Shown here: positions 10,690-22,310 of the stretch, in pieces
Layout of the letters: the number at the start of each line of letters is the position of its first letter
Numbering within the stretch: the first letter of the stretch is position 1
Origin: Gordionus sp. m RMFG-2023
Lineage: Eukaryota; Nematomorpha; Gordioida; Chordodea; Parachordodidae
Direction: 5' to 3'
NCBI RefSeq assembly: GCF_954871325.1
Contig: NC_088775.1
Coordinates: forward strand, 2,031,473-2,095,472
DNA: 64,000 nt
The notes under the pieces: generated by a model
What the model was told of the DNA's origin: nothing
What the model saw: the letters and a program-made list of their open reading frames with translations, nothing else
The model's database searches: none
Made by a program: the position numbers and the translations under genes

Positions 10690-11110
10690 TGTCGTATGGG
10701 GATTCGGAATCCACCGGAATTCGGAATCCGCCGTAATTCGGAATCCGCCGGAATTCGGAATCCGCCGGAATTCGGAATCCGCCGGAATTCGGAATCCGCC
10801 GGATTTGAATCCTTTACCGAGGGCGATTTAAATAATTTTAAAAATAGCATGTGTAGTTAGAGTATTTACACACAATAAATTTCCGCCAATTTTGCCTAAA
10901 ACTTTAGAAACACTTCTAATTCATATTAATTTTTATAATACAAATTAAAAAAAAATACTAAAATGTCTATGGCTGAAATTGGCTGAAATTTATAGGGTAA
11001 ATACTCTACACGTGATAGAATTCATTTACGGTTAGATCGGATTTTAAGATGTTTTGATTTGCCTCGGTAAAGGGTTTAAAATCAAGAGATATCCTATCCC
11101 TGCGGATTCC
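10690..11110. mobile_element. Palindromic foldback repeat (family F) with internal 17-bp expansion
   Basis: The two halves pair: GGATTTGAATCCTTTACCGAGG and TAGCATGTGTAG on the left against TCTACACGTGATAGAATTC and TTTGCCTCGGTAAAGGGTTT on the right, with GGCTGAAATTGGCTGAAATT near the centre. Related copies lie at about 26030-26375 and 27605-27925. Length is 330-420 bp with no coding capacity. No target duplication was established and the superfamily is unknown. Confidence 0.7.
10697..10803. repeat. 17-bp tandem repeat at the edge of the foldback element
   Basis: About six units of GAATTCGGAATCCGCCG. Because 17 is not a multiple of three, the three frames cycle and give an open frame with an imperfect Pro/Asn/Ser peptide repeat, which I do not call as a gene. 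The unit is an expansion of the CGGATTCCG end of the element itself. Confidence 0.9.
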
Positions 11111-11112
11111 GT

Positions 11113-11174
11113 CTTCTCTTCTCTTCTCTTCTCTTCTCTTCTCTTCTCTTCTCTTCTCTTCTCTTCTCTTCTCT
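11113..11174. repeat. (TTCTC)n microsatellite
   Basis: About 12 pure units of a 5-bp repeat, directly abutting the right end of the foldback element. Confidence 0.95.
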
Positions 11175-11707
11175 ATATAGCGAAATTTTTTTGTTATTCT
11201 TCTTTTTGCAGATTTTCATTTTTTTTAAAAGTTTTAATTAAAAAAATCAAAATTTTCTTCCTCTCATAATTTCCTTTTCTCATTCCATCTAATTAACAGC
11301 TGATCGAATTTTAAAAATCTGATCAATTTGTGTAAAATCAATTTTTCCTTATTTAAAAAAGTTATTTATTCCTTAGATTATTATCGTGAATCGAATTTTA
11401 GAAAAACAAAAATAAATATTAACAAAATCGATCAGCTGTTAAAATCGTGTCCAATCGGATCTCACCATGAATGCGGCCTAAAATCGAAATAATGACTATA
11501 AAATTGCTTTATTATGATTGACAGGACGATTTAAACAATTATATTCTAGAATTCGTATACGCAACTTATAATAATATTAATCGAGTATATATATACATAA
11601 AATTAAAAAGTATTTTTTAAAAAAAATGGCGACCACTACCCAGTATCATATACATCGCACTTCGTGATCCTGTCACTTGTCAGGGGCTAGAATAAAAAAA
11701 CCGTTAT

Positions 11708-13090
11708 CTAAAATTTAGGATAAACGAGGTTATCGTAATATACGCTCAAATTGTGAGGGCAATTCGCGAATTTGCCCATTCGCGTGTCGATGATCTTTTT
11801 CATCAAGTCAACATTGCAATGGCTAAATTTGAAGCTGTCAAATCCGTCGAATTCTCGCATATCTTCCGCCATCAATAAATATTTCCGCCGATAACACGAA
11901 GTGCTTTCCTCGTGCACTGCTCCAAACGTGTGACCTATTTCGTGAGCCAGGGTATTGAGAATGGACCCTCTTATCCGGATTTTGTGCGTGTACGGGTGCA
12001 TATAATTAACGAACGCCATATTTCTATTCGCCAAGGGTTCGACCATATTGTCCATAAATATTCCAGAATCCTCCGACCCCAGGAAAGCCTGCCCAGCGGT
12101 TCCTTCCAAGTTTTGAAACGTGAAGCTTGTTCCCGAACATTTGCCGTCGCCTAAACTCATCGATGATATGAACTTCGTGTATTTGTCAGCCAATGGTATC
12201 TCATTTAACGGGAAGAACCCACGTTGGAGAGGTAGGAGATCGTTGTTACCCTCCATGAGTACCGTTATTTTGGCTATTCGAAATCCAAAATGGTTAGACT
12301 TCCCGATATTGGCAAAATCGATGATTCGATACAGGAAATCTAGGCATCCGTACAGAATTATCGTTTCGTGTATGGCCTCCTTTATATTGTACCGAAAAAC
12401 GTTTTCCATGCAATACGAATCCAGTAACACATTAACGCTGCACACCTTTTTGGTGTTAGTTCTCTGAGCGTACCATTCTTTAGAGTAATCCACTTTATAT
12501 AATAAATTAATATGTTGTCTCCATTCCTTTATAAAACTGGGTTTACCTCGCCCATACGGCGTGTTTATATAATCTTTGATATGCGACACTGGTTCTATAT
12601 CGTCTTCCGTGTAATATAGGTATTTTTTCTCCTCTACCCATTTCCTAGTGCCCCATTTATCGGATAACGCGCTCTTCCCCGCCAAATCTAGCTTTGCATT
12701 AAATGATTCCAAAGTTTGAACTCCTTCTATAAAATGCAACTTGTCATTAACATATATTATTCCGTCAAAAAGATTGGCCTCGCCTTCAAAATCAAGACTG
12801 CCAAAGGCAAAGGATTTTTCCTGTCCCCTGATTCTCGCGACAAAGTATTTATATTTGAGATATCGTTTCAAATGTGAAATTTGGTAATTATGAGAGTCCG
12901 ACCTTATCTCTACGGGGGTATTCTCTTCGACTATATCAGTTAAGGTAATCAATTCCAATGTAAAAGGAATATTTTCAGGAGTTAATTTATAATACGATGG
13001 GTTAAATATGTCGCGTTTTGGGCATGGGTCTTCTGATGATCGAACGAATTTATCTAATTGTAACATGCAGCATAATAATAATTTTATCAT
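11708..13090 (-). CDS. Secreted ADAM10-like M12B metalloprotease, copy 2
   Basis: Single-exon ORF of 460 aa, the longest family member here. The N-terminus MIKLLLCCMLQLDKF is a short hydrophobic leader, weaker than in copy 1. The prodomain keeps FAFGSLDFEGEANLFDGIIY and YLYYTEDDIEP. The catalytic part starts at KVCSVNVLLDS and carries HEIGHTFGAVH at 383-393, Met-turn LLMAE, FSHCN and a last Cys in ANCPH. Extra residues before EIPLADKYTKF give a longer loop than in the other copies. Three predicted catalytic-domain Cys pairs are expected in ADAM10; the equivalent of the Cys between CLAYVF and the zinc motif is not evident here, so one Cys may be free or re-paired. It is oriented like copies 1 and 3, 2.1 kb upstream of copy 1 in the minus sense. 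Disintegrin and membrane parts are absent. Confidence 0.9.
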   Translation of the reverse strand: MIKLLLCCMLQLDKFVRSSEDPCPKRDIFNPSYYKLTPENIPFTLELITLTDIVEENTPVEIRSDSHNYQISHLKRYLKYKYFVARIRGQEKSFAFGSLDFEGEANLFDGIIYVNDKLHFIEGVQTLESFNAKLDLAGKSALSDKWGTRKWVEEKKYLYYTEDDIEPVSHIKDYINTPYGRGKPSFIKEWRQHINLLYKVDYSKEWYAQRTNTKKVCSVNVLLDSYCMENVFRYNIKEAIHETIILYGCLDFLYRIIDFANIGKSNHFGFRIAKITVLMEGNNDLLPLQRGFFPLNEIPLADKYTKFISSMSLGDGKCSGTSFTFQNLEGTAGQAFLGSEDSGIFMDNMVEPLANRNMAFVNYMHPYTHKIRIRGSILNTLAHEIGHTFGAVHEESTSCYRRKYLLMAEDMREFDGFDSFKFSHCNVDLMKKIIDTRMGKFANCPHNLSVYYDNLVYPKF

Positions 13091-13129
13091 TGAATCGTTT
13101 AAATTTTATTGATTAGTATTGTAAATAGA

Positions 13130-13216
13130 GTTATTCTATTATATAATGTTCCAAAAATGAATTATTTTAAATGTTTTTCGTTTTATTTTATTTTCTTTAT
13201 CAAAATTAATGTTAAT
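13130..13216 (-). promoter_or_regulatory. Conserved promoter blocks of ADAM10-like copy 2
   Basis: Minus-strand TGGAACATTATATAATAGAA with a TATA core about 50 bp before the ATG, and TAACATTAATTTTGAT about 53 bp further out. Order and spacing are as in copy 1, but the TATA block is closer to the start codon. Confidence 0.6.
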
Positions 13217-14999
13217 CGTATTATTAATAAAAGTTAAAATATAGGAACACTGAATAAAACAATATTAATGCAATTTTTGCGATTAATATAAGTTGGTAAA
13301 GAATTTTGTAAAAAAATTTGCGTTAAGTAATTATATTTTCCAGGGAACACTTTCAGCATTTTATAGAAAAGAGATGCAAATGATTTTGTCTTTATTAACA
13401 GAAAGGGTTAAGAATTAGATTCCAACGAAACAAATTTAACATCAATGTATAGCCAAATCTTTGAATTTTTATAAAAATTTCATTTTGATTAAAGCTTTAA
13501 TTTATAATAGTTTATGAATCAGATGAGTTAGAGTAAAATGTATTTTCGGGTCAATTCTGGTATGCTTTGACTAGCCATATATTCGGTATTAACTGGCTAT
13601 AGTATTTTGTTAAAAAATTTGGAATATCTTAGTATATTTGCATAAGGAGAACTTTAATATTTCTTGTTAAGGAATATTACTATTTTATTTCTTTGAAAAT
13701 GATAACTTAATAGTTATCAAAAACTTTGGATATAATATTATTGCTTTCTGTGATATTGCCATATTAATTATTTAATTTTTTTTTTGAAAATTGGATATTT
13801 TGATGATAATTTTGTATGGCCACTCAAAACCTGGCCAGATTACACTTATCTATGTATTATTATTAAATATATGTATTAAATAAGACTTTTACGTTATGAT
13901 ATTTTATGTGAATAATGTTAAAAGCAGTGGCGTAGCTAGAAATTTTCCTTATAAGGGGTCCATACATTAAAAGCATGGGCCTGGTTTAACCACCGCCGCC
14001 TTTACTCCACTGGTTAAAAGCCTAAATATAGTATGAATAAAAAAAATATCAATAGAATTTGAAAACAAAAATATGAAAAATTATTATATAAAATATTTTA
14101 AAAATTAAAGTAAAAGTAAAGAAATTTTTTTGCTTCACTTGAGAGAGACATCATCCTAGAATGATATAAAAATTACGTGAGACATTATAAAAGTATTTTA
14201 CACTAACAGATTAAAAAACAAAGAGATATTGTGAAAACTGCAAAAAAAACATTAACTCAAAAAATACCTTAGAGTTTACAAGTATTAACATTCAAAAAAT
14301 AATCAAACTATATCACAGAAAATATTTAATAATCTATTAACTTATTGAGAATGCTTTCATTATATCATATTGATTTTGAGTATTTCAAATGTTAAGAAAA
14401 AGTATTTTGTATTTTGTATCTTGATTACTTCTTTAAAAATAAGATGCAAGTATATTGTATTTTGTATCTTATATAAAAATTTTGGTTAGTACTAATCTAG
14501 TATTATTTATCCTAATTGCAAAATATTTTCAAAAGCATCTGTATCTGCAACCGAAAATTTTCTGAAAATTTGCCAAATCTACATGATACATATTTCGAAA
14601 CCAATATTGAAAGTAATTATTCCTAAAATGTTTTAAGGGAGAGGAGGTTGTCAGTCTACGCTCATGGTCGTTTAAACCATTTTCCTATATATGATAATTT
14701 CAAGATTTTTCGAAATTTTAATTAATGTCAAAAACTTTATGAACTGATTATTATATTTTAGGTTCATTTTAATGATCTCCAAGAAAAAATATCTACTCAA
14801 TCCTGGATATTTTACTCATAAAAGGCAAAAATGTTTAGAAACATTTAAAGAAATCTCGAGGTTGCGTTATATTATCTTGGATAAAGTCTTGATTTCAAAT
14901 TGACTATATCTAGCCATTTAACAACACTAATTTAAGTTACACTTTGAAATCATTAGCCCATTAATTGTCAAGATTTTTCTAGTGGATAAAAATGCTCAA
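13217..14999. other. Intergenic, fragments of DNA transposons
   Basis: No gene. GCAGTGGCGTAGCTAGAAAT near 13925 looks like a terminal sequence of a common animal DNA-transposon class. CTAGCCATTTAACAACACTA near 14915-14933 resembles a hAT-MITE end. The rest is AT-rich and unassigned. Confidence 0.4.
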
Positions 15000-17657
15000 T
15001 TTTTTTCAAATTATATTGATTAATGCTCTAAAAAATCAGCTGATAAAAATAAATAATCCTAAAGAGAAAATTTAGCCTGGCACATATTTGCATCGTTAAC
15101 CATTAAGAGGTTAAACATCTTAAAAAAACTATTCTCAATTGTTTTTATTCAACTATCCACACTTCCATATTCACAATGTACCCACTAAAAATGTAACTTA
15201 ATTCAAACATATAAAATAATCCGTATCTTCAGAGAATATTTAATAATAGATATCCCAGAATGTGACGAAGATAACAATATTTCTAACAGATAATCATTCA
15301 ATTCAAAGGTCAAACTAATCACTGAAAAAAAAAATTCACAATATCTAAATATATCCCGTTACTCTTCAAAATAATTAGTCCAAATGAAGGACTTACACTG
15401 GTTTAAAAAAATCTCTCAGGTTCTAAACATGCCAAATTAGTTCTCTCCCATCATTTTCCTAACCCGTATATTTCATTAGAATATCCTTGGCATGAATTCC
15501 TTCAAAAAGAGATACAGGGACTTTATAGTATACCATCAAACACTCTCCAGCCAAAAAAACACTCTTAACAAACTCGACAACTAAATCCCTTTAATATACC
15601 GTCCATAAAATGGCGCGGTTTGACCGGAAGTTATGGATTCTATTTTTCGCAAAATAACAGCCAAAGATGACAAAAGTGGAATAAAATTATCTAGACTTAG
15701 AACATCGGTTCAACCCTAACTAACTAGGTTTAGCTCCACCCGCTTTCAAGTGTTTTTATTTATTTTTTTTACCCGTTCTATTTAAAAAGTATAATGATTT
15801 GACTAGAATCATTTAATTTTCCACGAAATAATACTAATGATGATTAATAACAATCTCGTCATACGCTTCGCGACAAAAAAATTATTTGTAAATTTTATGA
15901 TTTTATTAGACAATATATATATTATATATATAATAAACGCGATGTAAAAAAAAATAATTTATGTAACAGACTCATGAGTATATTATATGAGATTGTTGAA
16001 TCTTAAAATATAAAATGCGCAAAAATGTTTTATAAAATATATAAACATGCAACATACATTTGTATAGTTTTTGATTTAATTGATTCCAATTGGCTCTTTC
16101 TTTCTTCGTTTACTTTTCCCCTAATAATTCGAATTGACAAATAAATTATTATCCTATAAGAATGAAAGAATTTAATGATAATAGAAAAATTGAAATCATA
16201 TGTCTTAAAATAAAAATTTTTTTTTTTTCAAATGAAATATAATCTATTTTGGAAAAATGCACAACTTAAATATAACTTGTTAAGAAAATACCTGAAAAAA
16301 ATAGAATGGTTTCCTAATAGTAATGCGTGATTGATATTACGGTAAATCTCTTAGTAGCTAGATTTGATGGCTGTTTACACTACTTATTTTTTTTCTTCTA
16401 CAGTTGCAGCTTAATCTTTATATCATGAGGAATGTATTCTAAGTTTCCCTAATTCTAGGGGTACATTATGATATACAAGATCCATAGAGGCCCTCAGGCC
16501 CTTGGGTTTGTGGGAAATTGAGATAATTTTAATATATAATAGTGGCTAGATTTGATGAGTGTTTAGATTTTCTGCAATTATAGTCTTATTAGAATATTAT
16601 GGGGGGATATAAAAAAATTATAATATTCTAGAGGTCGATATGCAAGACCCATAGAGATACACAGAGCTAATGGAAAATTGAGATATTTTAATTTTTGAAT
16701 AGCTCTTATAATTAAGTTTTATCTTTTTTTTACTTTTTAGGTTATAATATCACTAGTGGGAAACCGGGGTGTGTTGATAGGGGTACATCGGTGCTAGAGG
16801 CATGTTAGGACAATGTCAATTTATATTAAAAATAATGAAATCTAAAATTCTTCAAAAAATAAAATCTTATATTGATAATGGTTGATTTAGGACATCTATC
16901 GACGAATTTTTTTATACTTTAAAAATAACTATATTTACTTTACTATTTTTTCGTCTAAGATTTTAAATTATTATTCCTAAGTACCATAAAATAATATAAA
17001 ATAATGGCATACCCCTATTCTATAATATTTGTCATTGTTAGCGCTATATTATAAGAATAACTATTATTATTTTTTTAGTTTTATTATTGGTCACAATAGT
17101 AGATGGGACACGTTGGATAGGGACCCTATGGGCCATTAAAAAGAATTGAAATCCAGAATCGACTTTCCAAGGAGTGCTTGATGGCAAGGGCATTATATAG
17201 TCAATTATGTTTTTTCCGTCAATGGGTGAGCGCCATTTTAAAATTTCAAAATCTAATTTTTACCGGAAACGCATGCCGACATGTTTAGAATACCTACCTT
17301 ACGGATTTCAGATAATTTATGCGTGAACTCATAAACTTTATAATTTATATTAAATTTTCCCATATATATTTTTTTATATATAAATTATAAATGACTCAAA
17401 GATTAACGACAAAAATTGTCTACAATTCATAAGATAGTTATTCCATAAACATGATGGAATATATTACTCGGTAAAATCAGATTTTTAAATTTTAAAAAAA
17501 TGCGCTCTTAGATAATGATTTAAAGTTGTAAAATAAGACATTGTCGCAACTTAATATATTTATCCAAATAATTAATATATGGATTATTTTCATTATATGG
17601 AATGAGACTCTATATACCTGTAATTTGGCGGGACTCGAAAAGAATTTAATCCGTTAT

Positions 17658-19016
17658 CTAAATCCTCGAATAATCAATGCTATCATAATAAACACTCAGT
17701 AAATGTTTACAGTGCATAAAATTGTCCATTCGCGTTTCGATCAACTTTTTCATTAACTCAACATTGCATGGGCTGAATTTGTATTTGCTGAATCCACTAA
17801 TTTTTCCCACACTTTCTAGCATCAATAAATTTGGGCTCGGCGGAGTACAATTGAGTTTATCTTCATGAATGGCTCCAAAGGTATGGCCTACCTCGTGGGC
17901 TAAGTTATGGAGTACGAAACCTCTTGCCATTATGGCCTCCGTTACGGGGTGCCTATAATTGATGAATACCATATTTAGATTCTTAGGCTTTTTAGCACTA
18001 TCGTACATGAATATTCCAGAATCCTCTGCACCTTGGACAGCCTTCCCCATAATTGTGTCAAAATTTCTATATGTGGAGCTGACGCCTAAGCATGCATTAT
18101 CTCCTAACCTTATCGAAGATATGTATTTCATGTATATTTTGAAATCTGAGATTGGCTCAGGTTTCCTGAAGCGATCATTGTTTATCATGGCTATCGTTAT
18201 CTTGGCTATTTGAAAACCAAAATGGTTAGGTTTCCCAATACCGGCAAAATCAATGATTCGGTAAAGAAAATCCAGGGATCCGTATAGAATTATAACTTCA
18301 TGTATGGCTTTCTTGATATTGTACTGGTAAACCTTTTCCATAGAATCCATATCCAAGAATACATTAATTCTGCAAACCTTCTTAATGTTGGTTCTCTTAT
18401 TGTACCATTCTTTAGAAAATTTCAATTGATTTGCCACCTCCGCTTGATGTTTCCATTCCTCGACAAAGCTCGATTTAGCATATGGTACCTTTACATAATC
18501 GTTAGCATGCGACAAGGGTATTACATCGTCTTCCGTGTAATACAAGTATTTTCTGTTCTCCACCCATTTCCTCATCCCCCATTTCTGAGAGAGCGCACTT
18601 TTAACCAAGTGACCTGCCGAATTAAACGATTCCCAAGTGTACCCTCCTTCTACGAAATTTAACTTGCCATCTACGTATATTATTCCGTCAAAAAGAGTAT
18701 TCTTAGGTTTAATATCTATACTGCCAAAAGCATAGGATTTTTCCTTATCCTTGACTTTCGCAACGTAGTAGTGTTCAAAGGTGAGATATCGTTCTAAATA
18801 TGAATTTTCGTATTGTAAAAAGTCAGACTTTATTTCTACAGAAGCATTCATTTCCACCACGTCAGTGAGAGAAATCAATTTAAGTTTAAAGGGTATATTA
18901 TCAGGAGATACATAATTATCCTCTTGTACATACAGTCCACGATTTGGGCATCCCTCTCCGACATATTGCATGAATTCGCGTAGTTGTAATAAACAGCACA
19001 GGATTAATTTTATCAT
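17658..19016 (-). CDS. Secreted ADAM10-like M12B metalloprotease, copy 3
   Basis: Single-exon 452-aa ORF, very close to copies 4 and 5 on the other arm of the inverted duplication; the first 100 residues differ from copy 4 at only a handful of positions. The leader is short (MIKLILCCLLQL), followed by an N-terminal CPNRG. The prodomain includes SYAFGSIDI, LFDGIIYVDGKLNF and KYLYYTEDDVIP. The catalytic domain starts near KVCRINVFLD; the zinc motif HEVGHTFGAIH is at 374-384, followed by ED, Met-turn LLMLE and FSPCN. The C-terminus KHLLSVYYDSIDYSRI is shared with copy 5. No cleavage site of the RxxR type is seen before the catalytic domain, so activation, if any, must use another cut. Confidence 0.9.
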   Translation of the reverse strand: MIKLILCCLLQLREFMQYVGEGCPNRGLYVQEDNYVSPDNIPFKLKLISLTDVVEMNASVEIKSDFLQYENSYLERYLTFEHYYVAKVKDKEKSYAFGSIDIKPKNTLFDGIIYVDGKLNFVEGGYTWESFNSAGHLVKSALSQKWGMRKWVENRKYLYYTEDDVIPLSHANDYVKVPYAKSSFVEEWKHQAEVANQLKFSKEWYNKRTNIKKVCRINVFLDMDSMEKVYQYNIKKAIHEVIILYGSLDFLYRIIDFAGIGKPNHFGFQIAKITIAMINNDRFRKPEPISDFKIYMKYISSIRLGDNACLGVSSTYRNFDTIMGKAVQGAEDSGIFMYDSAKKPKNLNMVFINYRHPVTEAIMARGFVLHNLAHEVGHTFGAIHEDKLNCTPPSPNLLMLESVGKISGFSKYKFSPCNVELMKKLIETRMDNFMHCKHLLSVYYDSIDYSRI

Positions 19017-19069
19017 AAGCCTTTTTGTTTCAATTTTTTTAAATTAAATATTCTAAATATTACAAACAA

Positions 19070-19176
19070 GTTGTTCACATTATTATATAGTTCCAAAATA
19101 TTTAATTTACACAAAAAAAATATACACATATATATATTATGACTATTATTCTCTTTACCAAAAATAATGTTAGTTA
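19070..19176 (-). promoter_or_regulatory. Conserved promoter blocks of ADAM10-like copy 3
   Basis: Minus-strand TGGAACTATATAATAATGTG then AACAAC (19095-19070) carries CTATATAATA about 65 bp before the ATG. TAACTAACATTATTTTTGGT lies at 19176-19157. The second block matches TAACTAACATCGATTTGGTA of copy 4. Confidence 0.65.
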
Positions 19177-19740
19177 TTATATTATAAAAGAATGATAATA
19201 AATGTTAATACAGTTTAATATAATATATTATTAAAATTGTATTATATTGATATAAAGAAAACATGAAGGAGTAAAAAGTGATATTTTTTAGTGAATTACT
19301 TAACAGTGTAAAAGTACAGTATATTTTAAGTTACGAAAGATAGATATATCTTATTATATATGCTAAATTGAATATTTAAATTTATCGATACAAATTTTAA
19401 TTGTACCTCAAAAATGTATATGTATAATTTTCTCTTTATTTAACATAAATAGTATCATAACTTTTCCAAATAATCGTTCATTTTTTTTTAAAATAGAAAG
19501 CACTTTAGACTAGGGATATCTTAATCTTGAATTATCACGTGTCTTTAATTACTGGAGGAACTGGCAATTATTTATATCAATTTTATAAAATTATTTACTC
19601 TTTAAGGCTCAATATAAAAAAATATTTATTATAATACCTACTTAAACTATATTATTCTCTGTTACAAAGATGACAGTACCCCCCCCCCCCACCCCAAATA
19701 GTTATATAAATATCTGCTATACAAGTTGCCCAAGAAAAAT

Positions 19741-20380
19741 ATAAGTTTCTCTATTGCTAGATTCCAGGTTAAGATTTTTCCGATCCTTGCCACCTCCCGC
19801 TCCGCCTCTTTTCTTCTCGAGCTAACTTTTCAATTTTTCTTATATTTTTTTACCCAGGCCCTATATTTTATAAAACCTAACATATTTAATATCGCTAATT
19901 ATTAGCTATAAAAAGCAAAAATGAATATAATATATATTTTTTTTTAAATTCGGGCCTGCCCTGAAATCATTTTTTTTTTAAATAAACCGGGCCGGGCCGC
20001 GTTGTTAAAATATAAAACCCGGCCGGGCCGGAAAAAATTACCTCTGCAACAATAAAACCGGGCTGGGTCGTACAAATGGTATCTCTGCAGTTCTCTAATT
20101 TTTATCCTTCTTATAAAATTATCATTTTTTCATAGTTTATCAACCTTTGGATTTATTCCATAACTCGCTTTTTTAAAAACAAATATGCCATAGATGTTAG
20201 GAGCGGACAGTGCCATATTTTAACTTTTTTAAAATTAACCCGGGCCGGACCTAAATAAATACCCGTGCCTTATATTTTAAATACCCGGGACTGTAAATTG
20301 TGTACAAAACGAATATTTAAAATCGCAATGTATTAGGACTATAAAATATTAAAATGTCGAATAAATGTAAATATTAGTCA
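19741..20380. repeat. GC-rich hAT-MITE fragments (family D)
   Basis: 19950-20100 and 20215-20290 carry CCCGGGCCGGGCC-like words. They include the end GTACAAATGGTATCTCTGCA, which also closes the whole copy at 47194-47415. This is a broken or composite copy with no coding capacity. Confidence 0.55.
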
Positions 20381-20449
20381 AGATAATTTCATATGTGTTG
20401 CCGATCTTCAAAATTCAATGCGGATATAGACGTGTGTAGATCCGCTACA

Positions 20450-21290
20450 CATAAGTTTCTCTTCAAAACAACCTGATAGCAATTTAGTCTCAAAGAACGA
20501 AAGAAAGAACGAAAGAAAGAATGAAAGATCGCTCTACAGCATGATTGTCCTAAAGCCTGATACAAATTAATCTCGAAAGAATGAAAGAAAGAAAGAACGA
20601 AAGAAAGAAAGAAAGTCCGAACGACAGCATGTTTGCCTTAACGCCTGATACAATTTAAGATCGTCAGAAAGAACGAAAGAAAGAACGAAAGAAAGAATGA
20701 ATGCACGCTAGCACGAATGATTGTCATTAATCCTGATAGCAATTTTGTCTCAAAGAACGAAAGAAAGAACGAAAGAAAGAATGAAAGTCCGCTAGCACGA
20801 ATGAATGTTCGAATGTAATCCTGAAAGATAGCAATTTTGTCTCAAAGAACGAAAGAAAGAACGAAAGAAAGAATGATCCGCTACGTATGATTGCCTTAAC
20901 GCCTGATAGCAAGTTTTGTCTCGGAAAGGAACGGAAAGGAAAGGAACGAAAGAAAGATGTCCAATCCGCATAACACAATGAATAAAATTCAATCTAAAAA
21001 TAACGCCTGATACAGTAAAGTATTGTACGAAAATAAATATCATTAAGCGTGAAAGACGGGTGATCCGCTACACATATTATCCTAAACTGATACAAATTAA
21101 TCTCAAAGTGGAAAGACGGCAGGATCCGCTACACATGTTTCCTTAACCCTGATACAATTTAATCTCAAAGTCGGAAAGACGGGTAGAATCCGCTACACGT
21201 GTTTCATTAATCCTGATACAATTTTGTCTCAAAGCGGAAAGACGGGTGATCCGCTACACATGTTTCCTTAACCCTGATACAATTTTGTCT
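20450..21290. repeat. Complex tandem array derived from an interspersed repeat
   Basis: About ten degenerate units of 60-120 bp with the shared core CTGATACAATTTTGTCTCAA, a GAACGAAAGAAAGAA or GGAAAGACGGG stretch, and ATCCGCTACACATG. The same core (CCACTACTCATGTTCCTTAA, CACTGATACAATTTTGGCTC) occurs once in each copy of the dispersed family G repeat, and the array runs directly into a family G copy at 21265-21500. The array therefore appears to be an amplification of an internal segment of that repeat. Confidence 0.75.
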
Positions 21291-21500
21291 CATTCAGGTC
21301 TTGAAACCCATATAAAATTAAGATATTTCCGTACAACTTTCTTTTAATGTAGAAATAAAATTTCCTTATTTTGTAACAAATAATTATTTATTCGCAAAAT
21401 AAAAAATAAGTAAATTTTAAAATTTTTAATATTAATAATAACAAAACGCCATCTAGCGGACTAGTATTTATGAAACTAGGTTTTAAATATATTTTTTCCA
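21265..21500. repeat. Dispersed repeat family G, copy next to the tandem array
   Basis: Carries TCATTCAGGTCTTGAAACCC, AAAATTAAGATATTTCCGTA and AACGCCATCTAGCGGACTAG. These are degraded forms of the family G blocks found at 28510-28730, 30110-30360, 31300-31560, 33320-33500, 35340-35600 (inverted), 43085-43260 (inverted) and 50715-50760 (inverted). Confidence 0.7.
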
Positions 21501-21769
21501 TTAAAGTTTTATTTATTTTAACAAGACAAATAACATTATGAGGTAAATTTTTTTAAATATTTTTTTTTAATAATAATAGATAATATATGTTGCATCTTTA
21601 TTTCCCTTTCTTTTCCTATTCCATAAATAAATTATAAACCCATAATATTAATGTTGTAAATGTTGAATTAAAGAGAAAAATAAAAATGTTTATTTATTTT
21701 CAAATATAATTTAATTTATATTTTTGTTTAAATTAACATGTGTTATGAGTTCTTATATAAAAAAAATTT

Positions 21770-21985
21770 TTTTTTAAATGATAATTAATAGTTCGTGATT
21801 TTATGGTATAGAAAGGAAAAATGAAAAACAAGAATTATTATCATTATACCGAAAGCAGAAATTATCAAAATACTAGTAAAGATTTTATGTGTTAATAAAG
21901 AGAAAGATTATCAAAAATGATAATTAATAGTTAGTGATTTTCTTGTATGGAAAGAAAAGTTCAAAAACAAAATATTTTGTTTTTG
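21770..21985. repeat. Degenerate direct repeat, about 140-bp period
   Basis: AATGATAATTAATAGTTCGT near 21776 recurs as AATGATAATTAATAGTTAGT near 21917. Each is followed by GTGATTTT...TGGAAAG-like sequence and a GAAAAACAA-type stretch. Function unknown. Confidence 0.6.
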
Positions 21986-22310
21986 AAATAAAAACATGAG
22001 TGGTGTTTTCATGGAAAGTTTCTTTATTTATATAATTTACATAAGGAAAATATGTAAATAATGTATGTTATAGAAAATGGAGAAATTATAGTTATATATG
22101 GATTACATAGGAGTAATTTGCAAATTATGATATACTAATAAAAATAAAAAAAATAATAATTAATAAGTAGTAATTATTTTAAAAGAGAAAATTCATTAAT
22201 TATAATTTAAAAATTGAATTTAAAAAAAAAAAAAAATTTATATTAAAATGAGTTATAAAATTGAAACTACTGAACAAATCATTTATGTGAAAATAGTTTA
22301 AAAAAGAAAA

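Larger units (their letters stand above)
15000..19740. repeat. Left arm of a large inverted segmental duplication (contains copy 3)
   Basis: Its reverse complement appears in pieces at 51.9-54.4 kb and 56.1-61.8 kb. Matching anchors: 15600-15745 (TTTTCGCAAAATAACAGCCA, CTAACTAGGTTTAGCT) with 61310-61410; 15525-15540 (ACTTTATAGTATACCATCAA) with 61555-61575; 16745-16810 (GGGAAACCGGGGTGTGTTGA) with 60590-60615; the gene itself; and 19530-19735, including a poly-C tract, with 51930-52130, where it is poly-G. I read this as duplication with inversion across about 32 kb of repeats. Limits are approximate. Confidence 0.8.

Noticed and set aside
10633-10860. 75-aa open frame with a repeated Pro/Asn/Ser/Ile pattern
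   Set aside because: It comes from a 17-bp tandem repeat that cycles through frames inside a foldback element.
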